Source: Chitinophaga sp. LS1
GTDB taxonomy: Bacteria; Bacteroidota; Bacteroidia; Chitinophagales; Chitinophagaceae
Assembly: GCF_034274695.1 (NCBI RefSeq)
Contig: NZ_CP128362.1
Location: 1,798,001 to 1,862,000 of the forward strand
Length of the DNA: 64,000 nucleotides
Direction of reading: 5' to 3'
Below, piece by piece: positions 1 through 8,970 of this stretch (positions within the stretch are counted from its first letter, which is position 1; every line of letters begins with the position of its first letter). The notes beneath the pieces are model-generated. The model was given only the letters and a program-made list of their open reading frames with translations. It did not search any database and was not told where the DNA came from. A program made the translations under genes and the position numbers.

Positions 1-487
1 GAGGGCACAGGCATTAAAAAAACAGGGAAAAGACGCTACGGATGCGTTCAGGGAAATAGTAATCAATTATCCGGCAGAACTGGAAGAACGGCTCTATGAA
101 ACCTCAGACATGAACGATCATTGCCAGATTTCTGTCAATACCGCCATGCTGGGCGCTTATGCCAATGAACAACTCAAAGACATCGATTCTGCTATCAATA
201 TATTAAAGCCACAATTGGATAATGTGGAATCCTGGAGCTCGAGAATCCATGAAATGTATATCAGGCTATGTGTGGAGCGGTATGGTAAGGAAAAGGTGAT
301 CCAGGAGCTGGAAAACTGCAAAGCAACACTGGCGCATACGGATACTCAACCAGAAATTGCCGAATGGGCGGTGACGGTATTCGGGGCAAGAATAGGGGAT
401 ACGGGGATGAATGGCATGACACCCGAAGAAGCAGAAGCAGCTATCGATGAAATAGTGATCAATGATATCTGTAAACTGGTCAACTAA
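1..487 (+). CDS. Hypothetical protein, 5'-truncated by window edge
   Basis: The reading frame is open from base 2, so the gene starts outside the window; the internal ATG at 110 is not a convincing start because the upstream codons read as normal protein. About 161 residues are visible, soluble, rich in Ala, Glu and Ile, with helical repeat-like stretches (for example INILKPQLDNVESW) that could be TPR-like but carry no clear repeat consensus. It ends one base before the convergent gene on the other strand. No family recognised. Confidence 0.6.
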   Translation, partial: RAQALKKQGKDATDAFREIVINYPAELEERLYETSDMNDHCQISVNTAMLGAYANEQLKDIDSAINILKPQLDNVESWSSRIHEMYIRLCVERYGKEKVIQELENCKATLAHTDTQPEIAEWAVTVFGARIGDTGMNGMTPEEAEAAIDEIVINDICKLVN

Positions 488-488
488 C

Positions 489-1148
489 TTAAGCATCTTC
501 AAACATCGTTCCTTTCAACCAATATCCATAACCGTCCATCGCCATCAACAATTCTTTCTTTAAACGCAGGAATTCCGTAGTATCGATCTCGCCATTCAAA
601 CGCCTTTCTTCAAGTGCCTCCATATCCAGTTTCTTTTGTTTACGCTTTTGGGCATATCCAAACAACTCTGCATCCTTTTTTCTTTTTTCAATATACCCCT
701 CAGTTTGCAAATAGTGATTGGGCTGGTCTGTAACCCTTTCCAGTGTATATCCACCCCTTTCAATACCGATCAACTTCTGGTATTGCAAAGTAGGTTGTTG
801 CCGCACGAACATTTCGAATCCGTCACTGATAAATGATATATCTCCATTACGTGTAACGATCGTCCAATTGTGCCCGGATCTTTCAATATAATCAATCTGA
901 AATCCATCACTCCTTACCACATCCATATCGAATCTTAACTCCCTGATTTGCTTAAACACAAACGTACAGGGAGCTATCCAGAAAGTAAACCTGAATCCTT
1001 TTACCGCTGGTTCATTAGATTTAAAAATATAATCTATATCCAGTTCCAGATCTCCCGTCATGGCCATCTCATATATGGTCACGTCATGCCAGTTCATTTT
1101 ATCAAAATCCACCTCAGTCCAGATTGGCTTTTCTAAAATATATTCCAT
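489..1148 (-). CDS. Hypothetical protein with C-terminal coiled-coil-like tail
   Basis: 219 residues, no signal peptide or membrane segment. The N-terminal part contains MNWHDVTIYEM and beta-rich segments typical of small Bacteroidota proteins of unknown function, some of which are immunity-like; that link is only an impression. The last ~70 residues are strongly charged and helical (KKRKQKKLDMEALEERR), ending in a short SHOCT-like pattern (ALEERRLNGEIDTTEFLRLKKELL) that may mediate oligomerisation. ATG start at 1148. It faces the TTG-started membrane protein gene across about 27 bases. Confidence 0.6.
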   Translation of the reverse strand: MEYILEKPIWTEVDFDKMNWHDVTIYEMAMTGDLELDIDYIFKSNEPAVKGFRFTFWIAPCTFVFKQIRELRFDMDVVRSDGFQIDYIERSGHNWTIVTRNGDISFISDGFEMFVRQQPTLQYQKLIGIERGGYTLERVTDQPNHYLQTEGYIEKRKKDAELFGYAQKRKQKKLDMEALEERRLNGEIDTTEFLRLKKELLMAMDGYGYWLKGTMFEDA

Positions 1149-1175
1149 ACTGTATATTACATAAAAATTAACCCT

Positions 1176-1625
1176 TTGATAAAAAAATTACTTACCCGTC
1201 CTTATCACCTGTTTTTGCTGATGGCAGTCGTTCTGTTCGTCTTATCCTTCTTTCATTTCAATAACTCAGTAGATTTTCATGCACATGATACCTATTATGT
1301 CATGAATGTTCCTTCTATTTACTGGGGCCTATCGCTATTCTTTTTGCTTTTCTGGATGATCTATCACTTCAGCTATCGGTTATTATACAGCAATAAACTT
1401 ATTTGGTGGCATCTCATGGGCATTATAATTTCCATTGCTGCAATTATTCTGTTTGGTCGATACCAATTATCCGGCATTAGGCATTATTATCAATACTCCA
1501 ACTTTGAACAGGTTAACACCTATCAACAGATAGGACGAATCATTGCGGTAACCATTATTGCCATTCAATTCCTTTATCCCATCAACCTGGTACTAGGGCT
1601 AATAAAACGTTTCAAAAAGTGGTAA
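1176..1625 (+). CDS. Small four-helix membrane protein with a COX1-like HDTYYV motif
   Basis: 149 residues with four predicted membrane helices (about 12-28, 48-68, 77-97, 120-143). Between helices 1 and 2 it has VDFHAHDTYYVM, which resembles the HDTYFV segment of haem-copper oxidase subunit I, but the following HFHYV haem/copper ligands are missing, so it cannot be an oxidase subunit as such. Start is TTG at 1176; no upstream ATG is available in frame. The short divergent gap to the neighbour leaves little room for a promoter. Function unknown; integral inner-membrane location inferred. Confidence 0.6.
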   Translation: MIKKLLTRPYHLFLLMAVVLFVLSFFHFNNSVDFHAHDTYYVMNVPSIYWGLSLFFLLFWMIYHFSYRLLYSNKLIWWHLMGIIISIAAIILFGRYQLSGIRHYYQYSNFEQVNTYQQIGRIIAVTIIAIQFLYPINLVLGLIKRFKKW

Positions 1626-1627
1626 TC

Positions 1628-1748
1628 CTATACTATTTCTATACTCATCCTATACTTGTTCTATACTATTTCTATACTATTTCTATACTATTTCTATACT
1701 ATTTCTATACTCATTCTATACTCATTCTATACTCATTCTATACTGCTA
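1628..1748. repeat. Tandem array of eleven 11-bp units
   Basis: Eleven head-to-tail units with the frame ctatactNNNN follow directly after a stop codon. Units 1 and 4-7 are ctatactattt, units 8-10 ctatactcatt, and units 2, 3 and 11 are variants. The array sits between convergent genes. The 11-bp period is close to one helical turn, so all units face the same side of the helix. Confidence 0.95.
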
Positions 1749-1782
1749 AAAGCTCGCTACAATACTCCTTCTATACTTAAAA

Positions 1783-1812
1783 CAAAAAAAGGCAACCATC
1801 TCTGATTGCCTT
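1783..1812 (-). terminator. Rho-independent terminator of the alpha/beta hydrolase gene
   Basis: Stem aaggcaa / ttgcctt (1789-1795 with 1806-1812) followed on the minus strand by a run of T (complement of the A tract at 1783-1790). It lies 25 bases beyond the hydrolase stop codon. Confidence 0.75.
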
Positions 1813-1836
1813 CTTCTATTGGACTTGATTCTTCTA

Positions 1837-2661
1837 CTATCCCTTGATAAATTCTAATAGATCCTTATTAATAGTCGCCGCTTCTGTCGTTGGCATACCA
1901 TGCGGGAAACCCGGATAAGTGATCAGCTTACCATTCTTCAGCAACTTAGCCGCCTTTAAAGCAGTGATCTGGTAAGGTACAATCTGATCATCTTCCCCAT
2001 GCATTACGAGCACAGGCACCTCTACACTCTTCAGATCTTCTGTAAAATCAGTTTCTGAAAAAGCCTTGATACAGTCATAATGAGCCTTGATACCGCCCAT
2101 CATACCCTGACGCCACCAATTATCTTTCACACCCTGCTTTACATCTGCACCTTCACGATTATAACCAAAGAACGGAGTCGGGAAATCATGGAAATACTGT
2201 GCTCTGTTAGTACCAGTACCTACACGAATTTCATCGAATACAGACAATGGAACACCATCAGGATTGCTCTCTGTCTTCACCATAATAGGCGTTACAGCAC
2301 TGATCAGTACTGCTTTCGCCACACGACCGTTACCACCATGTTTAGCCACATAGCGGATCACTTCACCACCTCCGGTAGAGTGGCCAATGTGAATCGCATT
2401 TTTCAGATCCAGTGCTTGGGTCAGTTCTGCCACATCTTCTACATAAGTATCCATTTCATTGCCGGTAGCTGTCTGTGTAGAACGGCCATGCCCTCTGCGG
2501 TCATGTGCAATGACTCTATAACCTTGTTCAACGAAGAACAGCATTTGTAGATCCCAGTCATCAGAAGATAAAGGCCAACCATGATGAAATACAATTGGCT
2601 GCCCGGTACCCCAATCTTTGTAATAAATCTCTGTACCGTCTTTAACTATAATCTTACTCAT
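1837..2661 (-). CDS. Alpha/beta hydrolase, cofactor-free haloperoxidase/esterase type
   Basis: 274 residues, the usual length of the non-haem chloroperoxidase/arylesterase family. Nucleophile elbow GHSTGGG places the catalytic Ser at 95; Asp224/225 in HGEDDQIVP and His254 in GFPHGMP complete the triad. An oxyanion-hole HGW follows beta strand 3 (residues 27-29). No signal peptide, so cytoplasmic. Family members hydrolyse small esters and can show perhydrolase/haloperoxidase activity in vitro; the natural substrate is not predictable. Stands alone with its own terminator. ATG start at 2661. Confidence 0.9.
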   Translation of the reverse strand: MSKIIVKDGTEIYYKDWGTGQPIVFHHGWPLSSDDWDLQMLFFVEQGYRVIAHDRRGHGRSTQTATGNEMDTYVEDVAELTQALDLKNAIHIGHSTGGGEVIRYVAKHGGNGRVAKAVLISAVTPIMVKTESNPDGVPLSVFDEIRVGTGTNRAQYFHDFPTPFFGYNREGADVKQGVKDNWWRQGMMGGIKAHYDCIKAFSETDFTEDLKSVEVPVLVMHGEDDQIVPYQITALKAAKLLKNGKLITYPGFPHGMPTTEAATINKDLLEFIKG

Positions 2662-2964
2662 ATTGCAGTTTTGTTTAGCTTTTTTGTGATAACTAAAGTT
2701 ACTTCGAAATTAGATTGGGAAATGACCAAGTAACATGCCATATTATCGGTTTTCTTGTCCGATTCATGGCTTATTTTAAGAAGCCTTAAAACACCCGTTG
2801 CTACAAAGAATAATATGATCAAAAATGATAATGGGAAAGGCTAAATATTTTCGTCTCCTGTTTGCGCTATAAACAAACAATGCAAAGCAGAATAACAAAT
2901 CTATAGAACATAAAATACTACAGTACTTTCACAAGTATATTCAAAACGGGGTTCAAGGAACAAA
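2662..2964. other. Intergenic stretch, no gene seen
   Basis: About 300 A+T-rich bases upstream of the hydrolase gene and downstream of the CPBP gene. I see no open frame with coding character, no strong hairpin and no repeat. It should hold the promoter of the hydrolase gene, which I cannot place. Confidence 0.5.
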
Positions 2965-3627
2965 TTATAGCTTAACCTTTTTATAAAATTTCTTCAAATA
3001 CCATGCAGTAAAAAGTGGCAATGCAAAGATCTGTAATAAGAATACCAGCAAAGAAGGAATTCCTGTTAATCCTGCACTACTGCCTTTGACGAATAACTGC
3101 TTTCCCAATGGTCCTTCCGAAAAAACAAGAATATTGATAAGATTCCATCCTAAGTGTAATCCTATGGGTAAATACATGGTTTGCGTATTTGCAAAAGCAT
3201 ACGCCAGCGTTAAACCGATTATACCGGTAATCACCAACACCAATAAAGCCGTCCCCGGATTACCATATACTTCATAAGAAAAGATGTGATAGATACCAAA
3301 GCATAATGCAGATAATATACATGCCTTGGTGATGCCTAGTTTCCTGATAGCAATATAGAGCAAAGCACCTCTGAATGCCAGCTCTTCAAATAACACTGAT
3401 TTCAATACCCACCAGATAACATTTATTGAAATCATTTTATGAAGCCTCCAATGAATGGTAGTGAGCATATGATACACCGTACAGCAAATAGCCGCTCCCA
3501 GTAATCCATACCCCAGGTCCCGCATTCTTTTGGGTTGAATACCGATACCCAAAACAGTGAGATGTTTCTTTTCAAAAAACCAGAGTAATAACCATGAAAT
3601 GATCAGCTCGACTATAATACCAACCAT
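2965..3627 (-). CDS. CPBP family intramembrane glutamic endopeptidase
   Basis: 220 residues, six or so membrane helices. All three CPBP (Abi/Rce1-like) motifs are present: EELAFR (Glu81-Glu82-Arg86), FGIYH (Phe110, His114) and HLGWN (His158, Asn162). The family includes CAAX-prenyl-protease relatives and bacteriocin self-immunity proteins; here there is no bacteriocin gene nearby, so the substrate stays unknown. Monocistronic, ATG at 3627. Confidence 0.88.
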   Translation of the reverse strand: MVGIIVELIISWLLLWFFEKKHLTVLGIGIQPKRMRDLGYGLLGAAICCTVYHMLTTIHWRLHKMISINVIWWVLKSVLFEELAFRGALLYIAIRKLGITKACILSALCFGIYHIFSYEVYGNPGTALLVLVITGIIGLTLAYAFANTQTMYLPIGLHLGWNLINILVFSEGPLGKQLFVKGSSAGLTGIPSLLVFLLQIFALPLFTAWYLKKFYKKVKL

Positions 3628-3906
3628 GTATATGTTTAATTTTTAAATCTAAAATTCTTATGTTGCTTTGTGAATTATTTATTATCAACAACCTATGCTT
3701 CTGAATGTACCTGGCTTTAAATTAACATAAAGCCATATCAACACCGCACCAAACACCGCCACGACGCTGGCTACTCCGGTAGAATTACAGACAGCGGGCG
3801 GATCGTTATTCAAAAGAACTGGTATACCACCGTAAGTGTACAAAATGCATACATCGTAAAATGGAAAAATTTAGGGATAACTCTAGCCAGCGCAGACATT
3901 CATCTC

Positions 3907-4734
3907 TTAGGGATTTTCTGTGTCCGAATGCGACTCCCTGATCTTTGTTGTAAATGGGATGATCTGCATTTCAGTCAATTTGTTTTTTAATTGAGTAGCG
4001 TATCTGTGTGCGAATTCCTCCCGTTCGCTGGCAGGTATGCTTCTATATAGACCCCATCGTTGATCCCATGCATCATAGCCTTCATCCTCATTTCCAGGGC
4101 GCTCCACCACTGTCAGGTAATGTACATAATGCCCTATTTCATGCGGCAGGCTCCTATATAATTGTGTGTTCCGCACATGCTCCGGTGTCAACTCTGCCGT
4201 CAGCGACCTGCCATCGTCTACGAAAGGATGTCCATCTTCTTTGAGCCGGTTTATTTCTTTTTGATCATTTAACGCAAGGGATCTGGCCCATTTCAGTGGC
4301 TTTGTATAATCGGCAGCTTCCAGAATAATAGCAGGCCCGTAATTCTTTTCAAACTCATACGAATACATCAGCCGTCCCCATACAGGAGATAGTATATTTT
4401 CCTTTCTTTTGGGCTGACGGAGTATGATGAATTTCAGACCTTTACAATCTTCAGGAGTAATGTGCTCAATTAATGTTGTAATATCTTCAATAGAACAGGC
4501 ATGCTGTGAATCAGATCTTGTTTCTTCTACTACAAACAGGAGCTCATTCCCATTGATGGCCACCTCATGTTTCGTATAATTCCCCAGACGTTCATAAAAG
4601 CCCTTCAGGTCTGGACTACGGGGAATAGTCAGCTTATTAGCCTGACCATGGCCCTGCTTTTTAGTACCGATATTCCTATTTCTTCTTAACGGGTTGAACA
4701 TAAAACAAGTATACAAAAACAGGACGACAATCAT
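3907..4734 (-). CDS. Putative zinc metallopeptidase-like protein (HEIGH motif)
   Basis: 275 residues. His198-Glu-Ile-Gly-His202 in LPHEIGHYVHYL fits the HExxH zinc site, and the Glu-rich EREEFAHRYA at 237-246 could give a third ligand. The N-terminal ten residues are hydrophobic if the first ATG is used; the alternative Met12 (base 4701) gives a soluble protein and may be the real start. No named family recognised, although a decayed paralogue lies at 8523-8967 with the same VRNTQLYR-HExGHYVHYL block. Protease activity is inferred from the motif only. Confidence 0.7.
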   Translation of the reverse strand: MIVVLFLYTCFMFNPLRRNRNIGTKKQGHGQANKLTIPRSPDLKGFYERLGNYTKHEVAINGNELLFVVEETRSDSQHACSIEDITTLIEHITPEDCKGLKFIILRQPKRKENILSPVWGRLMYSYEFEKNYGPAIILEAADYTKPLKWARSLALNDQKEINRLKEDGHPFVDDGRSLTAELTPEHVRNTQLYRSLPHEIGHYVHYLTVVERPGNEDEGYDAWDQRWGLYRSIPASEREEFAHRYATQLKNKLTEMQIIPFTTKIRESHSDTENP

Positions 4735-4785
4735 GATACATCACTGATACAAAAAGTTTACTTTTAGGGTCCTAATACCTATGAT

Positions 4786-5475
4786 ATGTTTAAGACAAAA
4801 GAACCTGAAACTTTTGAGCTGGTAAACATTGATCCGGATGATATTACCTTCTTCATTCCGGAAATTGAAGCTTATTTCAGGATCCATTTTTATGAGGAAG
4901 AATTACTCAGGGTATCCACATTCGGTAATCTCTGTGACCTCATTGTCAACAAGTTAGAAGAGAAAGAAACCAATGACTGTACCACCCAACAGGCATTCTA
5001 CAGAATCCGAAAGGCAATCATGGAGGGGCAACTATATGATCAACATAAATTGAGTCCCAATACCACGCTGGAAGAATTATTCCCTCTCAAACAAAGATAT
5101 CAGCTGATCGAAAAATTTGAATCCCATTTAGGCTTTAAAGTGCAGCTGCTTGAACCCGGAAAAGGGTGGCCGTTATTCATAGGTCGATTCGCACTTCTTG
5201 TATCCGTCGTTACCCTGTTCTGTTCTATACTGGTCGGATTTGCAGGCATTATCCTTTCCATGGCCATCATTGCACTTGCAATAATGCCGGGCAACAAACT
5301 TGCAATAAAAACAGTGAGAGAACTGGCAGAAAAGATCGCAATGGAGAACTATAATCAAATAAGGCGTACACCTTCCTCCGTCGATCAGCAAGCAATCGTT
5401 ATAAAAGTAAAGGACCTCTTCAGGAAACAATTCGGCTTAGAAGATTACGCGCTCACAAGAGACGCAAGGTTTTAG
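4786..5475 (+). CDS. Hypothetical protein with two C-proximal membrane helices
   Basis: 229 residues: a soluble acidic N-terminal part (1-125), two adjacent hydrophobic helices at about 129-150 and 152-168, then a basic/amphipathic tail. The N-terminal segment has a helix-loop-helix arrangement vaguely like an acyl-carrier fold but without a DSL phosphopantetheine site. Read divergently from the HEIGH protein gene with only ~50 bases between them. Function unknown; likely inner-membrane anchored. Confidence 0.6.
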   Translation: MFKTKEPETFELVNIDPDDITFFIPEIEAYFRIHFYEEELLRVSTFGNLCDLIVNKLEEKETNDCTTQQAFYRIRKAIMEGQLYDQHKLSPNTTLEELFPLKQRYQLIEKFESHLGFKVQLLEPGKGWPLFIGRFALLVSVVTLFCSILVGFAGIILSMAIIALAIMPGNKLAIKTVRELAEKIAMENYNQIRRTPSSVDQQAIVIKVKDLFRKQFGLEDYALTRDARF

Positions 5476-5519
5476 AACGACAGGATTGAGAGGGTATTAC
5501 CCTCCCAATCCTTCATCAC

Positions 5520-6473
5520 TTACATCCCCGTTAGTTGTGCAGAAAGCTCCCAAAGGCGCTTTGCCTGCCCGGGGTCAATGGCATACGTTTTCACACCTGT
5601 CAAAGTCGTTTCCACTGAAACGTCCGCAATATTGCAGTCCTCACAATATACCCCGCCAAGCCCTTCCAGCAATGGCGAAGTGGCAGCCCATACCTGTGTC
5701 GCAGCGCCCTGTTCCGGCGTTTTAAAAGTCGGATCTACCACCTTTCCTTCCCGGTCAACCCAGCCCCTATTGACCATTTCATCATTGGTTAAAAATCGCT
5801 GAAGCGGCGTGAAAATTTTTCCGGGATGAAGCGAAAATGCGCTGATACCAACGTCTTTCCCCAATTCATCTAAGTGAACTGCAAATAATGCATTGGCAGT
5901 TTTGGATTGTCCATAGGCCTGCCACTTATCATACCCTTCATTAAAATGTAAATCATGCCAGCGGATGGCAGAATTCTGATGACCGGCAGACGAAACGGCA
6001 ATCACTCTTGCATCGCCAATTAACGCAGGCCATAGATGATTAACCAGCGCAAAATGTCCCAGGTGGTTGATGGCGAATTGCGATTCCCAACCATTTCCTA
6101 TACGACGTTCAGGACAAGCCATGATACCTGCACTGTTGATGACGATATCAATATGCTTTTCTTTGAACAGAACAGTATTTGCAAATGCCCGCACACTATT
6201 CAGATCGGCTAAATCCAGCTGGCCTACCTCAATACCAGATGACCCATTGAAGCCTGGCAATCCATTGAAGGTTGCTCTTGCAGCATGAACATCTCTCGCT
6301 CCGACAATAATGCGGGCGCCAGCCTCAGATAAGGCACGACTGGTAGCTAGTCCCAAACCAGAATGACCACCGGTAACGACAACAGTTTTTCCATGTAAGT
6401 CCAAACCGGTTAGCACATCACTCGCTGTGGAGCTTTTATCGTAAGGACATATAATCGGGTGTTGTTGACTCAT
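5520..6473 (-). CDS. Short-chain dehydrogenase/reductase (retinol dehydrogenase-like)
   Basis: 317 residues, Rossmann fold. TGGHSGLG (34-41) is the nucleotide-binding motif, NSAG (113-116) the structural motif, Ser161/162, Tyr187 and Lys191 (YGQSK) the catalytic residues. The length and the AxxHxxxR-like layout resemble the retinol dehydrogenase/WWOX-like SDR branch, normally NADP-dependent. Substrate unknown. Divergent from an AraC-type regulator with about 100 bases between starts, an arrangement that suggests the regulator controls this reductase. Confidence 0.9.
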   Translation of the reverse strand: MSQQHPIICPYDKSSTASDVLTGLDLHGKTVVVTGGHSGLGLATSRALSEAGARIIVGARDVHAARATFNGLPGFNGSSGIEVGQLDLADLNSVRAFANTVLFKEKHIDIVINSAGIMACPERRIGNGWESQFAINHLGHFALVNHLWPALIGDARVIAVSSAGHQNSAIRWHDLHFNEGYDKWQAYGQSKTANALFAVHLDELGKDVGISAFSLHPGKIFTPLQRFLTNDEMVNRGWVDREGKVVDPTFKTPEQGAATQVWAATSPLLEGLGGVYCEDCNIADVSVETTLTGVKTYAIDPGQAKRLWELSAQLTGM

Positions 6474-6573
6474 TGTAATTCGTTATTATTGAACTCTAAA
6501 TTACTATGACTGAGCTAGACGATCTATACACTTCAGTCCAAAATACTTATTCAATCGTCTAAGTTTTTAGCTT

Positions 6574-7482
6574 ATGGATGTATTATCAGATGTATTGACC
6601 TTTCTCAGACCACAAACGTTTGTATCCGCAGGATTAGATGCGGGTAAAGAGTGGGCCATCCAATTTCCAGGGCATGAAGGAATTAAATTCAATGCAGTAT
6701 TAAAGGGCAGTTGTTACTTACAGGTGGATGGTGACGAAAATGTATATCACTTAAATGCGGGTGATTGCTTTTTACTCACCAGCGGAAAGCCATTTGCGAT
6801 GGGTTCGGATCTATCAATCCCGAAAATCCACTCAGACACGATTTATAAACATGCAAAAGAGGGCATTGCCACATGCAATGGGGGTGGCAGTTTATTCCTG
6901 ACAGGGGCACGCTTTCATTTCAATGATCAATCCGCAAAATTGCTTTTTGGGCAACTTCCGCCAGTCGTCTATGTCCCTGAAAAATATGATCAGGCAGCAG
7001 TACTGAGATGGGGAATTGAGCGATTCACGACCGAGTTCCGGTCAGAACGGTTTGGCAGAAGAACCATCCTTGAACACCTGGCACCGATCATGCTGGTGCA
7101 GACATTACGCATATATATGTCTTCTCCTGATGCCAAAAATCAGGGATGGTTTGCGGCCGCTGTTCATCCCAACCTAGGGGCGGTTATGCAAGCGATACAT
7201 AGCAGCCCTCAGGAGAAATGGACAGTGGAAAAGCTGAGTGAGATAGCGTTTATGTCCCGCTCAGGATTTGCATTGAAATTTAAGCAGATCATTGGTCAGG
7301 CGCCATTGGAATATTTAACGCATTGGCGAATGTTTATGGCAGCAGAATCCCTGAAAAGCACGGGCCTTGCAATATCCGAAATTGCTTTGTCAGTTGGGTA
7401 CGAGTCAGAGAGTTCGTTTAGTGCTGCTTTTAAGAAGGTAATGGGCGTACCTCCAAGGGCTTATAAAGGGATCAGCCATTAA
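6574..7482 (+). CDS. AraC family transcriptional regulator with N-terminal cupin domain
   Basis: 302 residues: an N-terminal cupin-like sensor (about 1-195, of the type often named cupin_6 with LNAGDCFLLTSG) and two C-terminal helix-turn-helix motifs (about 205-300; EKLSEIAFMSRSGFALKFK and ISEIALSVGYESESSFSAAFKK). Family members in this group typically activate an adjacent SDR or oxidoreductase gene, which matches the divergent SDR. The ligand cannot be read from the sequence. The 3' end overlaps a remnant on the other strand by about 11 bases. Confidence 0.88.
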   Translation: MDVLSDVLTFLRPQTFVSAGLDAGKEWAIQFPGHEGIKFNAVLKGSCYLQVDGDENVYHLNAGDCFLLTSGKPFAMGSDLSIPKIHSDTIYKHAKEGIATCNGGGSLFLTGARFHFNDQSAKLLFGQLPPVVYVPEKYDQAAVLRWGIERFTTEFRSERFGRRTILEHLAPIMLVQTLRIYMSSPDAKNQGWFAAAVHPNLGAVMQAIHSSPQEKWTVEKLSEIAFMSRSGFALKFKQIIGQAPLEYLTHWRMFMAAESLKSTGLAISEIALSVGYESESSFSAAFKKVMGVPPRAYKGISH

Positions 7483-7729
7483 ATAACCGGTTCCGTTTTA
7501 TCTCACGGCCTTTTCTCAATAAGACAGCATGATAAACGGTGGATACATCATTGTACCAGTTTCTGATAATAAACAGGATCAATATGATCTCTAACCGGGT
7601 GGCTAATCCAAAATAGAAGCAGCATTGAAATAAGATGCCGGCTTTACAGCTCAGCATGATTTGAATAATTGAAGCCAGTATTGTCAACGCCCATATTTTG
7701 GATGCGATGGCATGAGTGGCTACTTTTGG
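7472..7729 (-). pseudogene. Possible remnant of a polytopic membrane protein (C-terminal part)
   Basis: An open frame of about 85 codons without ATG; the only possible start inside is TTG at 7687. The product is strongly hydrophobic with two helices and a basic tail (VYHAVLLRKGREIKRNRLF), which looks like the end of a real membrane enzyme, perhaps of the CDP-alcohol phosphatidyltransferase type; that assignment is tentative. It overlaps the 3' ends of both neighbours, and nothing upstream in frame could supply the missing N-terminus, so a decayed fragment is more likely than a gene. Confidence 0.4.
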
Positions 7730-8391
7730 TCATACTCCTTCTTCCATTTCTTCCTCCTTGCCATTTCCTGCTCACTCACCTCATTCGACACATATGATCC
7801 CACCCTCACTTCTCCATCCGGCTCATATCTAGCGACAATCACCCCGGTAGTCGAAATCCCTGACTCCGTCATTTTCCATTGCTGCGCAGCCGTGCCGTCT
7901 GCAAATAACTTCTTCCCTTTCCCCAAAGTGATTGGGTATATCCATGTATACAGCACATCCACCAATTGATTCGCAAACAACGTCTGTGCCAATCCACCAC
8001 TACCATGCACCAGCAAATTCGGACCATCCTGTTCTTTCAATTTCTTCAATTCATTCACCACATCCTTACTAATCAATGTCGAATGCGTCCATGAAGTATC
8101 GATAGGCGTAGTTGCCACCACATACTTATTGATTTGATTGAACCTCTCACCAATCGGATTATTGCCATTATAAGGCCAGTAGGCTGCAAATATCTCATAA
8201 GTGCGCCGCCCCAGCAACAAATCAAATGGTTCCGCCATAATTTTAGTTAGCGCATTTTTCGTCAGCTCATCCGAATACCCAAACTGCCATCCTCCCCATT
8301 TGAATCCATTTGTAGTATCTTCTTCCGGTCCACCTGGTGCTTGCAGTACACCATCCATCGTCAGAAATGTAGTTACAATTATTTTTCGCAT
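7720..8391 (-). CDS. Dihydrofolate reductase family protein (RibD C-terminal domain-like)
   Basis: 223 residues. N-terminal MRKIIVTTFLTMDGVLQAPGG and later LLGRRTYEIFAAYWP and LLVHGSGGLAQTL are hallmarks of the RibD_C/DHFR-like fold that binds NADPH. This branch is not true folate DHFR (no folA-type active-site pattern) and is widespread with unknown substrate. The C-terminal ~35 residues are charged and outside the core domain. Stands alone. Confidence 0.88.
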   Translation of the reverse strand: MRKIIVTTFLTMDGVLQAPGGPEEDTTNGFKWGGWQFGYSDELTKNALTKIMAEPFDLLLGRRTYEIFAAYWPYNGNNPIGERFNQINKYVVATTPIDTSWTHSTLISKDVVNELKKLKEQDGPNLLVHGSGGLAQTLFANQLVDVLYTWIYPITLGKGKKLFADGTAAQQWKMTESGISTTGVIVARYEPDGEVRVGSYVSNEVSEQEMARRKKWKKEYDQK

Positions 8392-8522
8392 GGCTTGTAT
8401 TTTTATTAACCTAAAGCTAATGCTCTTTAAAAAAATGAATAGGGTAGGAGTGCGACAATTATACTGGTGGCTTGCGACACCCCCCTGTATGACTTATTGA
8501 AGTTCAGTGATTTTTAATACCC

Positions 8523-8967
8523 CTACTGTCCATTTATTGGAATAACGCCCTTCTCTTCAAGTAATCGCTTAAGATTGGTTGCATATCGATGTGCAAAGGC
8601 TTCCTTTTCAACTGCAGGTATCTTATTATAGAAGTCCCAACGCTGTTCGCATAATTCCAGCGCTTCATCTTCATATCCAGGCCGTTCAACAATAGTAAGA
8701 TAATGGACGTAATGCCCAAATTCATGCAGAAGAGTTCTGTATAACTGAGTATTCCTCACATTCTCCGGCTTCATATCTGCAATCCCAAATTTGCCATTAT
8801 TAATGAAATTATGTCCATATTCCCTTTATCTCTCAAGTTCTTTTTGACTTCCTACTGAAAGAGAATTCTCCCATTTTATCTTTCTGGGATATTCTCCAAC
8901 CAGCTAATTCAGGATTTAATGGATTTTTCGGATCTTTAATGTAACAAAGAATAGTTAATTCCAATTC
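8523..8967 (-). pseudogene. Decayed paralogue of the HEIGH metallopeptidase-like protein
   Basis: The last 83 codons read cleanly (VRNTQLYRTLLHEFGHYVHYL, then a match to the end of the paralogue at 3907-4734). Upstream in the same frame the match continues (SQKELER, then GHNF) but is broken by a TAA at 8826-8828 and a TAG at 8904-8906. Still further up, an ILCYIKDPKNPLNPELAGWR stretch in another frame matches the paralogue's ILRQPK-LSPVWGR, with about 20 residues missing between. The N-terminal third is absent: homology runs out where the AT-rich gene starts at 8971. A nonsense- and frameshift-disabled gene is therefore clear. Confidence 0.85.
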
Positions 8968-8970
8968 GTT

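Noticed and set aside
1628..1748. CRISPR array
   Set aside because: Units are only 11 bases with no spacers and no cas genes are in the window.
3721..3990. Open plus-strand frame with readable segments (GRITDSGRIVIQKNWYTTV)
   Set aside because: No start codon, and the end overlaps the HEIGH gene in antisense; could be an old remnant but no match can be argued.
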